Below, one piece after another: positions 33,401-42,964 of a stretch of 64,000 bases of DNA (the first letter of the stretch is position 1; each line of letters starts with the position of its first letter). Position numbers and translations under genes: made by a program. A model generated the notes under the pieces. That model saw only the letters and a list, made by a program, of their open reading frames with translations, was not told the origin of the DNA and ran no database searches. The DNA is taken from NCBI GenBank assembly GCA_008330645.1, contig VLTN01000015.1:372001-436000 (forward strand), in the 5' to 3' direction. Source of the stretch: Cafeteria roenbergensis (lineage: Eukaryota; Sar; Bigyra; Bicosoecida; Cafeteriaceae).

Positions 33401-34765
33401 AGGCACGCGCGGCGCGCCGAGCGGCAGGAGCGTGCGGGCACTGCGGAGCTCCTTGGCGGCGAGCCGGAGGAGGGGCTCGGCGGGTCGATGATGTCCGCCC
33501 TTGCGCCCGGGCTTGTGGGAGAGGAGCTCGAGGCGTCGGCCAGGGACGCGCAGGGCCTGGCCGCGGGGGAGGAGGAGCGGAGGGCGGCGGGCGGCGGGAC
33601 TGGACGGCTCACGCGGCTGCAGTCGGGGGTTGGGGCGCTGGCTGCTGCGGCGATGCTTGGGCCTGGAACGGACTTTACTGACAGCGACGACGACGGCGCG
33701 AGCGCCTCCGGGAGCGAGGAGGGGGGAGACAGCGGCCCGGCAAGTGGCACCGGTGAGCTCGCGGGAGCCAGCCCGCAGCCCGTGCGGTGGGCGACGACAG
33801 ACGCAGCTGCCGAAGAGAGTGCGGCTGCCGAGGAGAGCGCACCTGACGGCGAGAGCGCGGCTTTCGGATCAGGGGGGACCTCCGCGCTGCACTCGGGAGC
33901 CGAGGCGGCGGCCGATGGCTCGCCCTTGCTGGCCTCCCCGTCGTCAATCGCTGAGGGCGAGCCGCCCGCAGCCGTGCTGACCTCAGGCGGCTCGTCTTGG
34001 GACCGTCTCCGGCAGCCGGGAGGAAGCCATGCTGCGACCGAGACTGGCGGCGCAAGCTCGCCGACTGGATCAGCTGGAACAGCGACAGAGCTCGCAGTGG
34101 ACGGGGTCGCAGCGCGGGCGGAGGCGGACGATGCAGCCATCGCGGCCGCTGCGTCCGCGAGCGTGCGAGCCCTGGTGAGCGTTGCAACGGCGACTGCGGC
34201 GGCTCGTGAGGCCGCCAGGCGCGCCCGGCCCGAGGCGTCGCACCTCCTCCTCGCAGGCCACGTGCGGCCGCCGAGCCCGTGGGGCCCTGCCGAGCCAGCA
34301 GCCTCTGCGTGGGGCAGCCCCCCTGAGGTTTCGTCTCCGGGAGCGACCAGCACCGCGGGCATGCCGCCGGGCGCATGGGACTCGTGTGGCATTGATCTAG
34401 CGGCCGTCGTGCTCGCATCGATGGCATCCGCCGGCTCGGTGAGCGGCGCGACGCTCAGGAGGTCAACGCCCTCCGCTCCGCCTAGGCTCCGCCCAAAGCC
34501 TCCGGTGCATCCCGCTGCCGACGCAGGGGTGCCCTCCTCTGTGGGCGACCCGCCTGCTGCGCCGCTTCGAGACGAGCCCGAACGCGCAGCTCCGTCTCAA
34601 GAGCGCGCGCCGGGCTCGCCGCCAGCCGCCCCAGCGACGCCCGTGACTGCGGCGCAACGCCTCCGCGGCCAAGGAACTCCAGCTATCGGGCCAGAAGGCA
34701 GTCCCAGCTTCGCCGCAGCCGCAGAGTTTTGGCGCAGCCGCGCCCGCAACACCACGCCGGCCTAG
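30500..34765 (+). CDS. PH domain inositol-polyphosphate 5-phosphatase
   Basis: Two exons (30500-30958, 31112-34765) give 1,370 residues. An N-terminal PH domain starts at LRDGFLVKRGHVVRSWRRRF near residue 70, and its closing Trp (AAWTASIQ) is restored by the splice. The catalytic domain begins with RVFSGSWNMG. It continues with RTPVGRAANKGAVGI, FAGAHLAADA, WYTVVLGDLNYRLQM (the GDLNYR box), YPPTYRRR, TPSYTDRVILR and GSDHVPVGATF. All key motifs of the family are present, so the enzyme should remove the 5-phosphate from PI(4,5)P2 or related lipids at membranes. About 370 low-complexity residues separate the LxAH-type motif from GDLNYR, far more than in OCRL or synaptojanin. About 450 mostly disordered acidic and Ser/Ala-rich residues follow the domain. 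Confidence 0.92.
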
Positions 34766-35048
34766 CGAAGGTCCATTGCATGTCTCCTGCGAGGGGCGGC
34801 TGGGCCTGGGAACGGCCCATGGCGTGGCAGGCGGCGCCACTGCGCGACGCGTGGCTCTGCCATGCGGCTCGGCTGCAGCAAGGCCTGCGCTTGGCTGTGG
34901 CGCCGCCCGGCGAGTGGCGAGAAAGGCGTATGTTGTTTGAAGTGGTGCCAAGGAGGCAAGGACAAGCGCGATTTGGCTTGCCTCGACTTTTCACACCCAC
35001 AAGGACAAAGGCGACCAGCGCCCACCTGAACGCAACACACGCGGCGGC
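34766..35048. other. Convergent 3' spacer
   Basis: No gene is seen. The stretch joins the ends of two converging genes. Confidence 0.35.
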
Positions 35049-37103
35049 TCAAGCTCGCGCCGCCTCTCCGAGCGCCAGCGTGGTCCCCGCCGGCTCGGCA
35101 GTGAAGTCGTCTGCGATGCCAGCGCGCTCTGCAGCAACCTTGAGGCGCTCCATGGGCTCAAGCAGCGGCTCGTCCGTCAGCCGGAAGGTTCCCCAGTGCA
35201 TTCCAACCGAGCGGCGTGCCCCGAGGTCCTTGTGCATGCGCACAGCGTCACACGGGTCGGCGTGCACGGAGGACATGAACCAGCGGGGGCTATAGGCTCC
35301 GATCGGCAGGGCCGCGAAGTCAAAAGGCCCCAGAGCAGCACCAGCCTGCTTGAAGGCTGGGCAGAAAGGGCGGCCGAGCGGACGCGTGGGGTCTGACCGC
35401 TCCTCCTCCGTCTCCTCCACGTCCTTGGGAACCGCAGAGTAGCCAGTGTCGCCAGAAAAATAAACTCTCCTGCCGGCACTCTCCAGCGCGAAACCGCTCC
35501 AAAGGCTCTTGTTGTGGTCCGTGATGAACCGCTGTGTGTGGTGCTGCGCTGGCACGCACACCACGCGCAGCCCTTCCTCCCCCGCCGTCTTCCCTTGCGT
35601 CCAGCCAGCGCCGGCCTCCACCGTTGCGCCTGGTACCAGCTCCCCAGAGGGCAGCGCCTCGGGCACGTCAACGGCTGGCGCCGGGGTGATCACGGGGCCC
35701 TCAGGCCCCATGGAGATGTCGACGGCCTCCCACCAGTCGAGGCTGTCGTTGATCAAGCTCTCGGGCAGCACCCCTGTTTCGCGCGCTGCGGCCAGCGCGC
35801 CCAAGGGGCTAAGGTACGTAGTTCCGGTGAAGCGGCGGCTTGTGCGCTTGCCGTTGGCCACGCCCTCCACGGTCGCGCCGGCCTCCTTGTGTGTGCGCGC
35901 CGCGAACTGCAGCTCCCCCATGGTCGCCAAGTCAAGGTGGTCGTAGTGGTTGTGCGAGACGAGAACAACGTCGATGGGCGGCAGGTCTGCCGCGCGGGCG
36001 GTCAACGGCGTGACCCGCTCGGGCCCCATGCGCATGAACGGCGACACCCTGCGCCACGGCGCGCAGCGAAAGCAGCTCAAGAGAAGGCAGCCGCGGTGAG
36101 CAGCGCGGGCGGCAGCGTGAGCGGAGCTGTGGAGGGTGGCCCCCCTGTCACCGGCAGGGTGGCCACAACAGCGGCGGCGCCCGGGAGCGTGCCCTCACCA
36201 TTCGTTGAACACGGGGTCTGTGAGGATGTTGATTCCCCCCAGCTGGACGAGGAAGGTGGCGTGACCCAGCCACGTGACCTGGAGGTCGGTTGCTGGAGCG
36301 TGAATGGCCTTGAGGTCGGGCTTGACCGTGGGAGCGGGGCCACTTGAGTCCATCAACAAGGACCCGAGCGACCCGATACTGCAAAGCAGTGGGAAAACGC
36401 GGGGGGGGGGGGGGAGCATGAGCGAGCACCGAGCATGGGGCAAAAGATGCCGCAGTTTGCGCGTAAACTCGGCCTGCAAACGGACGTGGCACAGCCGCTG
36501 CGCCCGCAAGCCGCCACGCTCCACCGCGTCCGGGCCGGATCACGCATGCCTAGCCTTGCCGTGCCTAATAGGTGTAATGGGGCGCTGAAAGCACAAGGCG
36601 GCGGCTGCGCCGAACCCCGGGGGCGCCGAAGATTCGCCATGGAGCTGGCACGTGTGCTTGGTCACGCGCTCAGCATCGGCCAGTCTCGACAACTGGGACC
36701 GAATTCCCGGCGCGTTGCTCAGAACAAAGAGAACGAGGAAGGATATCTTTGGCGGCGGCCCTGGCTGGCTGCCCAGCTCGGGCGGGGGAGAATGGGAAGG
36801 GGGGGGGGGGGAGGATGGCAAGTGCCACGAGCGCACTGATCGCTCGTGGCTCCCGCTTCGGCGGAGAAGGCCTCACAGCTTGAACAAGTCCCCCACAGTG
36901 TGGTTGCGGAACGATGACCATGGGTTGTTGAACACTCCGCCGGGCCTGTGGTGGTCGGGCTTGGCCTTGGGCGAGGCTGCAGCCGCTTGAAGGGGCACTG
37001 CCCACGACGGCAATGCCGGCCTCGAAGATGCTGCCCGCATCTGGCCCAAGCGCGCCGGGCTTGCCCTCGCTCCCACCGCCGCCGTGCGCATCGCAGCCCG
37101 CAT
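35049..37103 (-). CDS. N-acyl-phosphatidylethanolamine phospholipase D
   Basis: Three exons join in frame: up to 36877 (start taken at 37103), 36378-36199 and 36048-35049, giving 468 residues from that start. The N-terminal block GGVFNNPWSSFRNH matches the F-x-NPW region of NAPE-PLD. LQVTWLGHATFLVQLGGINI opens the metallo-beta-lactamase fold. SHNHYDHLD is the zinc-binding HxHxDH motif, followed by SGDTGYS, LPIGAYSPRWFMSSVHADP and MHWGTF. All metal ligands are present. The enzyme hydrolyses N-acyl-phosphatidylethanolamines to N-acylethanolamines and phosphatidic acid at membranes. Several in-frame ATGs (37103, 37091, 37040) are possible starts. The first intron is nearly 500 bases, the longest placed here, and carries two long C tracts on the sense strand. 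Confidence 0.92.
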
Positions 37104-37368
37104 CGCTTGCACCAGACTTGTGAAAGCGCCTTGAATGAGTGCTGGGAGGCCTTGGCAGTGTTCGCCTCGCGACGTGCTCTGCCGTTTCCTCGCGCCGCTG
37201 CGGCAACAGCTCGTCACACCGCCCGCCCCGGGCCACGCACAGCACCAACCTGAGCCGCGATGCCACGCCGCTGTGATTGTCGATGCGCCATTGCCCGCTG
37301 CACTGTCGGCCTGGTTCAGGCTCCAGCAAGGCATTGGAGGCCGGTTGCGATTGGCCGTCGAGGTCGAG

Positions 37369-38483
37369 TCATGCTGTCGTCACCCCCCCTGGTGCAGCCG
37401 CCCCCGCCATGCTTGCCTCCACCATAGTGACGAACAGCTCGTGCCAAACTTTGGAAGCCGCCAGTTCCGGATGAAACGCGGTGACGAGGCGCGTGGCCCC
37501 TCGTGCTGCCGCGACGATCACCTCGCTGGTCGCAACAGACCCTTCGGCACCCTCCGCTGCTGCCCCGTGGACATCGCGGCGCTCCGCCACCACAGTGGCG
37601 ACCACGTCCACGCCGTCGCCGACAGAGAGCAACGCAGGAGCGCGGATGAACACCCCTGGAAGCTCGGCGGCGCCTCCCAGCCTCTCTTGAAACTCGGGCC
37701 GCACCTTGACTGCAGCTTCGAACGAGTGCACCTGCGACCCGAAGTAGTTCCGATGCACGCAAATGTCCAGCCCCTTGAGCAGGGATTGACCACCCTGCGC
37801 GTGCATGCGGCAGGGGCGGAAAAGCGCTGCAGCATGACGTGGCGACGCGGCCGGCGGGGTCAGTGGCGCGCGGGTGCAACAGGCACGGGCCAACGGGAGC
37901 TCAAGCGCGAGCGCAAACGCGAGCCAGCCCCGACCATGGGACCGGGAAAATTGCACTGACCGCCTTTGCGCCCTCCGCCTCTGTGGCCAGGAGGATCATG
38001 CCCGCGCAAGTGCCCCAAACGGGCTTGTCAGAGTCCACGAACTTCTGAATGTGCGCCCACTGCGACCGTTGCGCGGACCAACAGGGCGATGTGCGGAATA
38101 GAGGCGCATCGCATGTCGCACCTGCGACACAGCGGGGGTCAACATTCGCCGCGTGCGCGGGCGCAGCTGCAATTTATGGCTGGCTGCGATGCGTCCCGAA
38201 GCACAAGTCGCCACCTCACCATGCCCGTGCGCGCGGCCACAAGGGCCATGGCGGTGCTCTCGCCGCCCGGGATCACCAGCCCGTCGATTCCGTCGAAATC
38301 CTTGGCGGTGCGCACCTCACGCGCCTGGGCGCCGCAGGCTCGGAGGTACGTCAGATGCTCCAAGAACGCGCCCTGCAGCGCAAGCACCCCAATGACGCAC
38401 CGAGAGCCGGCCTCTGGCCCCGCCCCATCGCGAGCGTAAAAGCCGGCAGCGGATAGAATGGGCAAGTCGGCAATCGATGCCAT
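37369..38483 (-). CDS. PDX2: Pyridoxal 5'-phosphate synthase glutaminase subunit (PdxT/PDX2)
   Basis: Three exons (38483-38220, 38044-37961, 37794-37369) join in phase 0 into 257 residues. IGVLALQGAFLEHLTYL and GLVIPGGESTAM open the glutaminase fold. WGTCAGMILLA holds the nucleophile Cys. GLDICVHRNYFGSQVHSFEA and PGVFIRAPALL follow plant PDX2. AFHPEL gives the catalytic His and Glu. The enzyme makes ammonia from glutamine and channels it to PDX1 to build vitamin B6. An N-terminal extension of about 30 residues precedes the fold. Intron 2 starts with GTCAGT, one of three non-GTGAG donors in the window. The C terminus is longer than in Arabidopsis by a few Ala/Gly residues. Its partner PDX1 is not in this window. 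Confidence 0.95.
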
Positions 38484-38633
38484 TTCCTCGGGCGCCCGCT
38501 CGAGTGCCCGCCCGGATCGCTGCGTGCGTGGTTGCAGCGCGGCGCGATCGCTCTGCAGGGCACAGCGATCGCATCTTTGATCGCTCGCGCTAAACGGGCC
38601 CACCGCGGTCGACCCGTGCACAAGACGCTCCGC

Positions 38634-39945
38634 TCATGCTGACGAGCATGTTGTCGAGCCGCCGCGTGGCCCGGAGCCGGCGGGCCACGGCCGCATGTCT
38701 GCCGGGAACCCGTAGCTTTCGGGGCTGCCCCGAGCCGCCTCTGGCACCTCGTCTATGTGCTCGCTGTCTGCCGAGAAATGGATGTCCCATCCCCCGCCCG
38801 CTGCGCGCTGCACGCACGAAATGCACGTGTACTCGGGGTCCAAAGCGTCATCGTCCTCGCCCCCATGCACCGTGCTCTCCAGGTTGTACAAGATCTCTGC
38901 GTGCGTAACCAGCAGCGCCGCAGAGCCCGGAGGCCCGCAACTTTCCGTGATCGCCTCGAGCGCATGGCTGCGGCACCAAGGGTGGCAATGGGGTGGGGGG
39001 CACTGGGGCGCAGTGGGGTGGTTGCGCTGGGGCGCAGTGTCAGTCACAGGGGCGCAGATACTTTGGGGAGCCGCACCACCGCCAGCCGCCGCCCTTCGAC
39101 CGCCCTTGCCGGTTCGCGAGGTGGTCCACCCGCTGCCGGCGTTCTGCTAGCCCCAAGGCGGCGCACGCCTGCGGCACTCGCTCTCGCAGCGCGCCTGCGA
39201 AGCGCCCAAGGCCTCACCCAGAGCACTCCGCCAGACTGCGCACCGTCCTGAAGAAGCCCCTGCTGCTTGTGGCCTCCGTCTGCCTGTCAAAGCGCGTCCA
39301 GTCCACCGCGGCGGGCAGCCGCTCCCTCCACTCGCAAGTTCCGCCCGCGCTCCGCGGCAAAACGTCCTCCTTCTCGGGGACGGTCTGGTCCCCCGGCGAG
39401 TGAAACTCGCGCAAACGCGCGTCCACAACCACGGCGTCCTTCCCTAGCACTGCGCGGCACGAAACCGAAGGCCAGGTGCGCAGCTCAGGTGAGCGCCGAC
39501 GCCGCCCGCCCACGCACAACAAGCTCTCGCAGCGGCTGCCCGCGGTGCTGCCAGGCAGCCTGCTCACGTTTGGCCACGACCAGGGACGTTTGTATGCACC
39601 TGCGAGATCGTTGTGAGCGCCAGACAACAGGGGAATCCCTGGCAACCAGGCGGCCCGGGCCATTCTCGACAGCAACTGAGCGCGCGGCGTTTGGGCTCAC
39701 CGCAAGTATGGCGACGACACTACCACCTCAATCGTACACCCCCGCTCCGAGCATTCACGCAGAAGTCGGGCCGCCGCCCGCTCGGCGAGGACGATGCCCC
39801 GTCTCGTGATCGGAATGTCGGTGTTGTGGCCGCCAGTCTCCCGCAGATGCGCAAAGGAGCCCTCCCCGCAGAACCCGTCGTCCTGCCGTTCCGAGTGGCG
39901 CATAATGTACACATAGCCGCCGGCCCCTGCGGCCGCGCTTGCCAT
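38634..39945 (-). CDS. Histidine phosphatase (phosphoglycerate mutase-like) family protein
   Basis: Four exons (39945-39701, 39599-39568, 39449-39218, 38967-38634) join in frame into 280 residues. The catalytic start is YVYIMRHSERQDD, with the usual RHG as RHS. SSPYLRCIQTSLVVAKLLG is assembled from exons 1, 2 and 3, and exon 2 is only 32 bases. LLVTHAEILYNL provides the second active-site His. The protein belongs to the large branch that includes UBASH3-like and plant phosphoglycerate-mutase-family phosphatases. The substrate cannot be told; it may act on phosphopeptides or small phosphates. The C terminus after the second His is short and ends in a Gly/Ser-rich stretch. It shares a 308-base divergent spacer with the thioesterase gene. 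Confidence 0.85.
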
Positions 39946-40253
39946 GGGCAAGCTGCCGATTGGCCGCTCGAGGGCAGCACGCAGAAGCGCCCGAACCAAG
40001 CGTCGCCGCGGCAGCGGGGACCCAGCGCTCGAGCCTCCGGGCGCCCTCTCTGGCACCAAGCGACGCCTGTGGTGTCGCGTCGGCTGATTTGGATGGGCGC
40101 GTGGTGGGAGATGGTGGGCTGGCGGAGCATGCGCGCGCTCGGAGCGGCGTGCTCGGCACTCTATGGCTGCGCGCAATATGCTTGACGCTCGCCTCCCGGA
40201 GGCTCGGCACTCGCACCTCGCGGGCCGCGCACGCCTCGAGGCCGAGTGCAGCC
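39946..40253. promoter_or_regulatory. Bidirectional promoter region
   Basis: The 308 bases separate the start codons of the histidine phosphatase and the thioesterase, transcribed apart. No motif was recognised. Confidence 0.45.
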
Positions 40254-41831
40254 ATGCTAAATCGCTGCGCCGCCGCGCCTCGCAGGAACCCCTTGCTTTT
40301 CGCGGGAGGCGCGACTCGCGGGGCCTCCACCGTCGCGCCCCTGACCGGGCCGATTGGGCAAGTGATCCGCTCCCGAACCGGTGTGACGCAACAGCTGTGG
40401 GAGATGCGGCGCAAGCTCGACAACTCCAGGCGGGATGCAACGCGATTCCCGGAGGGGAACCTGCCCAAGGCGCCCTCGGCGTCGAGCTTGTGCATCGAGC
40501 TGCCGCTTGGCTCGGACCCCGAGCTGCGAGACCAGTACCTGAGCTGGCGCGGGTCCGTGCGCCTGGGCCGCCTGCTGGAAGACGCAGACGCGTTTGCGGG
40601 GACCGTGGCCTTCCTGCACTGCGACGACGCGCTGTCGCACACCGCCCCGCAGCGCCTGGTCACCGCGTCCATCGACCGCATCGACATGCGGCGCCCCGTG
40701 CCCGTGGAGGACCTCGCCATGTGCGGCAACGTGACGTGGGCCGGCAGGTCAAGCCTGCGCGTGAGTATGAGCCTGGGCCCGCGCAGCAAGGCGGCCTCCT
40801 CCAGCACGAGCCGGCCGATGGAGGACCCCGTGCTGACGGCCAGCTTCGTCTTCGTCGCCGTGGACGAGCAAGGCAAGGCGACGCCCGTGAACCCCCTTAC
40901 TCCCACCAATGACGCGGAGCAGGCCCGGTTCGACGCCGCTGCCGCCGCTGCGCAGACGCGTCGCTCAGAGCGCAGCTCATCGCTCGAGCGAACGGCGCCC
41001 AGGAGCGACGAGGCGGCCCTCATTCACCAGCTGCTCATGGCCGACGGCTGGGGGGACAGCCGCACGCACGGCGACGGAGGGGCTGCGGGGTCGCCTGGCA
41101 TCGCTGCCGCCGCAGCCGCCGCCGAGGCCGCAGCCGCAGCCGCCGCCGCAAAGGCAAGCGGCCCTGCTGGAGGCGAGGTGGAGTGCTCTGCGACGGGCCC
41201 CATCCAGCTGCGCTCCACCGTCGTGACGACCAACACTCTCACGCAGCCCCAGGAGCGAAACACGGCGGGCAAGGTGTTCGGCGGTTTCCTTTGCCGCAAG
41301 GCCTTCGAGGTCGCTCACTCGGCCGCGTCGCTCTTTGCGCTGCGCAGCGGTGTGGACTGCGTGCCGTTGCTGGTGGCGGCGGACAACATCACGTTCGACC
41401 GGCCGGTGGAGGTGGGCCGCCTGCTGACGTTCAGCGCGTCGGTGGTGTACACTGGCGCCTCGGCAGACAGCGGCGACGGCGGGCCGCAGCGCGCCGACGC
41501 GTGGCCGACCGAGGGCCAGCTCTGCCAGGTGCGCGCCGAGACCACAGTTCTTGACATGAGCAGCGGGGCGCGGAGCACGTCCAACACATTCCAATTCACA
41601 TTCCTCTGCTCGCCGCGGCAGAGCCGCTCTGCCATCGCGGGCGGGGCGAGCCGGGTCCCTGGCGTGGACGCGTCGGGCATTCCTGACGCGTCTCTGGGAG
41701 CGGAGCTGCTGGCGGTCCGGCCGGAGACGTACCCCGACGCCATGCTCTTCCTCGACGGCCGCAGGCGCTTGCGGGCCAGCGTGGACATCGGACGCACAAT
41801 CGACTCCTCCCTCGTTCCTCCGCGGGCCTGA
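40254..41831 (+). CDS. Mitochondrial acyl-CoA thioesterase, ACOT9 type
   Basis: A single exon of 525 codons. The start at 40254 is followed by MLNRCAAAPRRNPLLF, a basic, acid-free leader of mitochondrial type. Two hot-dog domains follow, as in ACOT9/ACOT10. The first (about residues 95-220) includes LSWRGSVRLGRLLEDADAFAG and RRPVPVEDLAMCGNVTW. The second (about 320-500) includes TLTQPQERNTAGKVFGGFLC and ITFDRPVEVGRLLTFSASV. The family hydrolyses acyl-CoA to free acid and CoA in the matrix. The linker between domains carries an Ala run from a GCC-rich microsatellite. No introns were found, unlike most neighbours. Confidence 0.92.
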   Translation: MLNRCAAAPRRNPLLFAGGATRGASTVAPLTGPIGQVIRSRTGVTQQLWEMRRKLDNSRRDATRFPEGNLPKAPSASSLCIELPLGSDPELRDQYLSWRGSVRLGRLLEDADAFAGTVAFLHCDDALSHTAPQRLVTASIDRIDMRRPVPVEDLAMCGNVTWAGRSSLRVSMSLGPRSKAASSSTSRPMEDPVLTASFVFVAVDEQGKATPVNPLTPTNDAEQARFDAAAAAAQTRRSERSSSLERTAPRSDEAALIHQLLMADGWGDSRTHGDGGAAGSPGIAAAAAAAEAAAAAAAAKASGPAGGEVECSATGPIQLRSTVVTTNTLTQPQERNTAGKVFGGFLCRKAFEVAHSAASLFALRSGVDCVPLLVAADNITFDRPVEVGRLLTFSASVVYTGASADSGDGGPQRADAWPTEGQLCQVRAETTVLDMSSGARSTSNTFQFTFLCSPRQSRSAIAGGASRVPGVDASGIPDASLGAELLAVRPETYPDAMLFLDGRRRLRASVDIGRTIDSSLVPPRA

Positions 41832-41990
41832 CACAGCCGCTGGGACGCTGGCAGCGCGGCTGTGCGCTGGCGGGAGCGGGCGAACGCCCGAACCGCGGCC
41901 GCACGCGGGCCTGAGCGTGCCCTTGCGCAGAGTGCAGAGCCGGGGCGCGCTGGTCGCTGTCCAAGCGGCAGGGAGCGGGGGGCAGCGAGC

Positions 41991-42627
41991 CTACGCAGGC
42001 CCGACGCCGCCAGCGCCGCCAGCGGAAGCAGCAGCGGCCCCTGCCGACGCCGGGGCCGCTGCGGACGACCCGGCTGCCACCGCGGCGGAGTCACGGGCCT
42101 CCGGCTTGGCGACGGCCTCCAGGCGCGGAGGGCCAGCGGACGCGCCCACGACGGGCGGTCCTGTGATCGACGTCGACCGCGGGTCCACCGCCTTCTTGTG
42201 AATGATGATGGCGGGGCTCACCCAGTCGCCACCCGGGATCTGGACCCCAACCCAGTTGAGGGCGCCAACCCGCGCGTTGCAGGATGGGCAGTACAGCTTG
42301 CTCTCGGTGTCCTTGCTGGCCTCTTCCATCCACTTGAGCGCCTCCGACAGAAAAAAGCTGTTCGACTGCGAGGCGGCCGACCCCGTGTCCTGCGAACGCG
42401 CCGAACACACACCAGACACAGAGAGTTCGCCCAAGGGGTGACCGGACCGGCACAAGTCCCGGAAACAGACGACTGGGCGCAGGCAAACGCGGAACGACGC
42501 GCTCCGCTCAAGCCGAGGCACTCACCATGATGTGCTTGTGGCGAAAGAGCGGCGTCCGGCAACGGCTGCATCCGTACACGATGGGGTCGGTCTCAGTGGG
42601 GGCTGGTGCGCCGTCCAGGGCTGCCAT
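41991..42627 (-). CDS. YVH1/DUSP12-type zinc-binding domain protein without phosphatase
   Basis: Two exons (42627-42526, 42389-41991) give 166 residues. The protein matches only the C-terminal zinc-binding part of DUSP12/Yvh1: VYGCSRCRTPLFRHKHI, FFLSEALKWMEEA, LYCPSCNARVGALNWVG and WVSPAIIIHKKAVD. In Yvh1 this region helps release Mrt4 from the pre-60S ribosome, independently of phosphatase activity. Here the phosphatase domain is absent and the ATG lies only about 17 residues before the first zinc ligands, so the protein looks naturally domain-only rather than truncated. The last 60 residues are Ala/Gly-rich and disordered. An unrecognised upstream exon encoding a phosphatase cannot be fully excluded, but the next gene upstream ends only 337 bases away. 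Confidence 0.83.
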
Positions 42628-42964
42628 TCGGCAAGACTTTGGCGGGCGACGAGTGCAGCAACAAAACGCTGGCAAAACTGGCGGGCGCGGCAGAGCTGGC
42701 CCGCCGAGAGAGGGCTTGAACGCGCGTTTTCGGTGCACCAACGCGCCGCGTGCATGGTGGCGGAGGTGCGCCGACGCCGTGGCGGGAACACGCTCCTTGG
42801 GGCCCCAGATGGAGGCGATGGGAGTTCGTTGAACGCGCGTTTCTCGACTTGCGTCAACTCGTGCCGCACCAAGTCACGGAAATGGCCCACAACGGCTGGG
42901 TCTCGGCCGCTCTCGTTCACCCGGCGCACTGCGCACGACCAGCCTGCTCCACGCGCGAGCCCTC
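42628..42964. other. Spacer between YVH1-like and TIP41 genes
   Basis: No phosphatase signature (HCxxGxxRS type) or other coding signal is visible in these 337 bases. They should hold the YVH1-like promoter and the TIP41 3' UTR. Confidence 0.4.
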
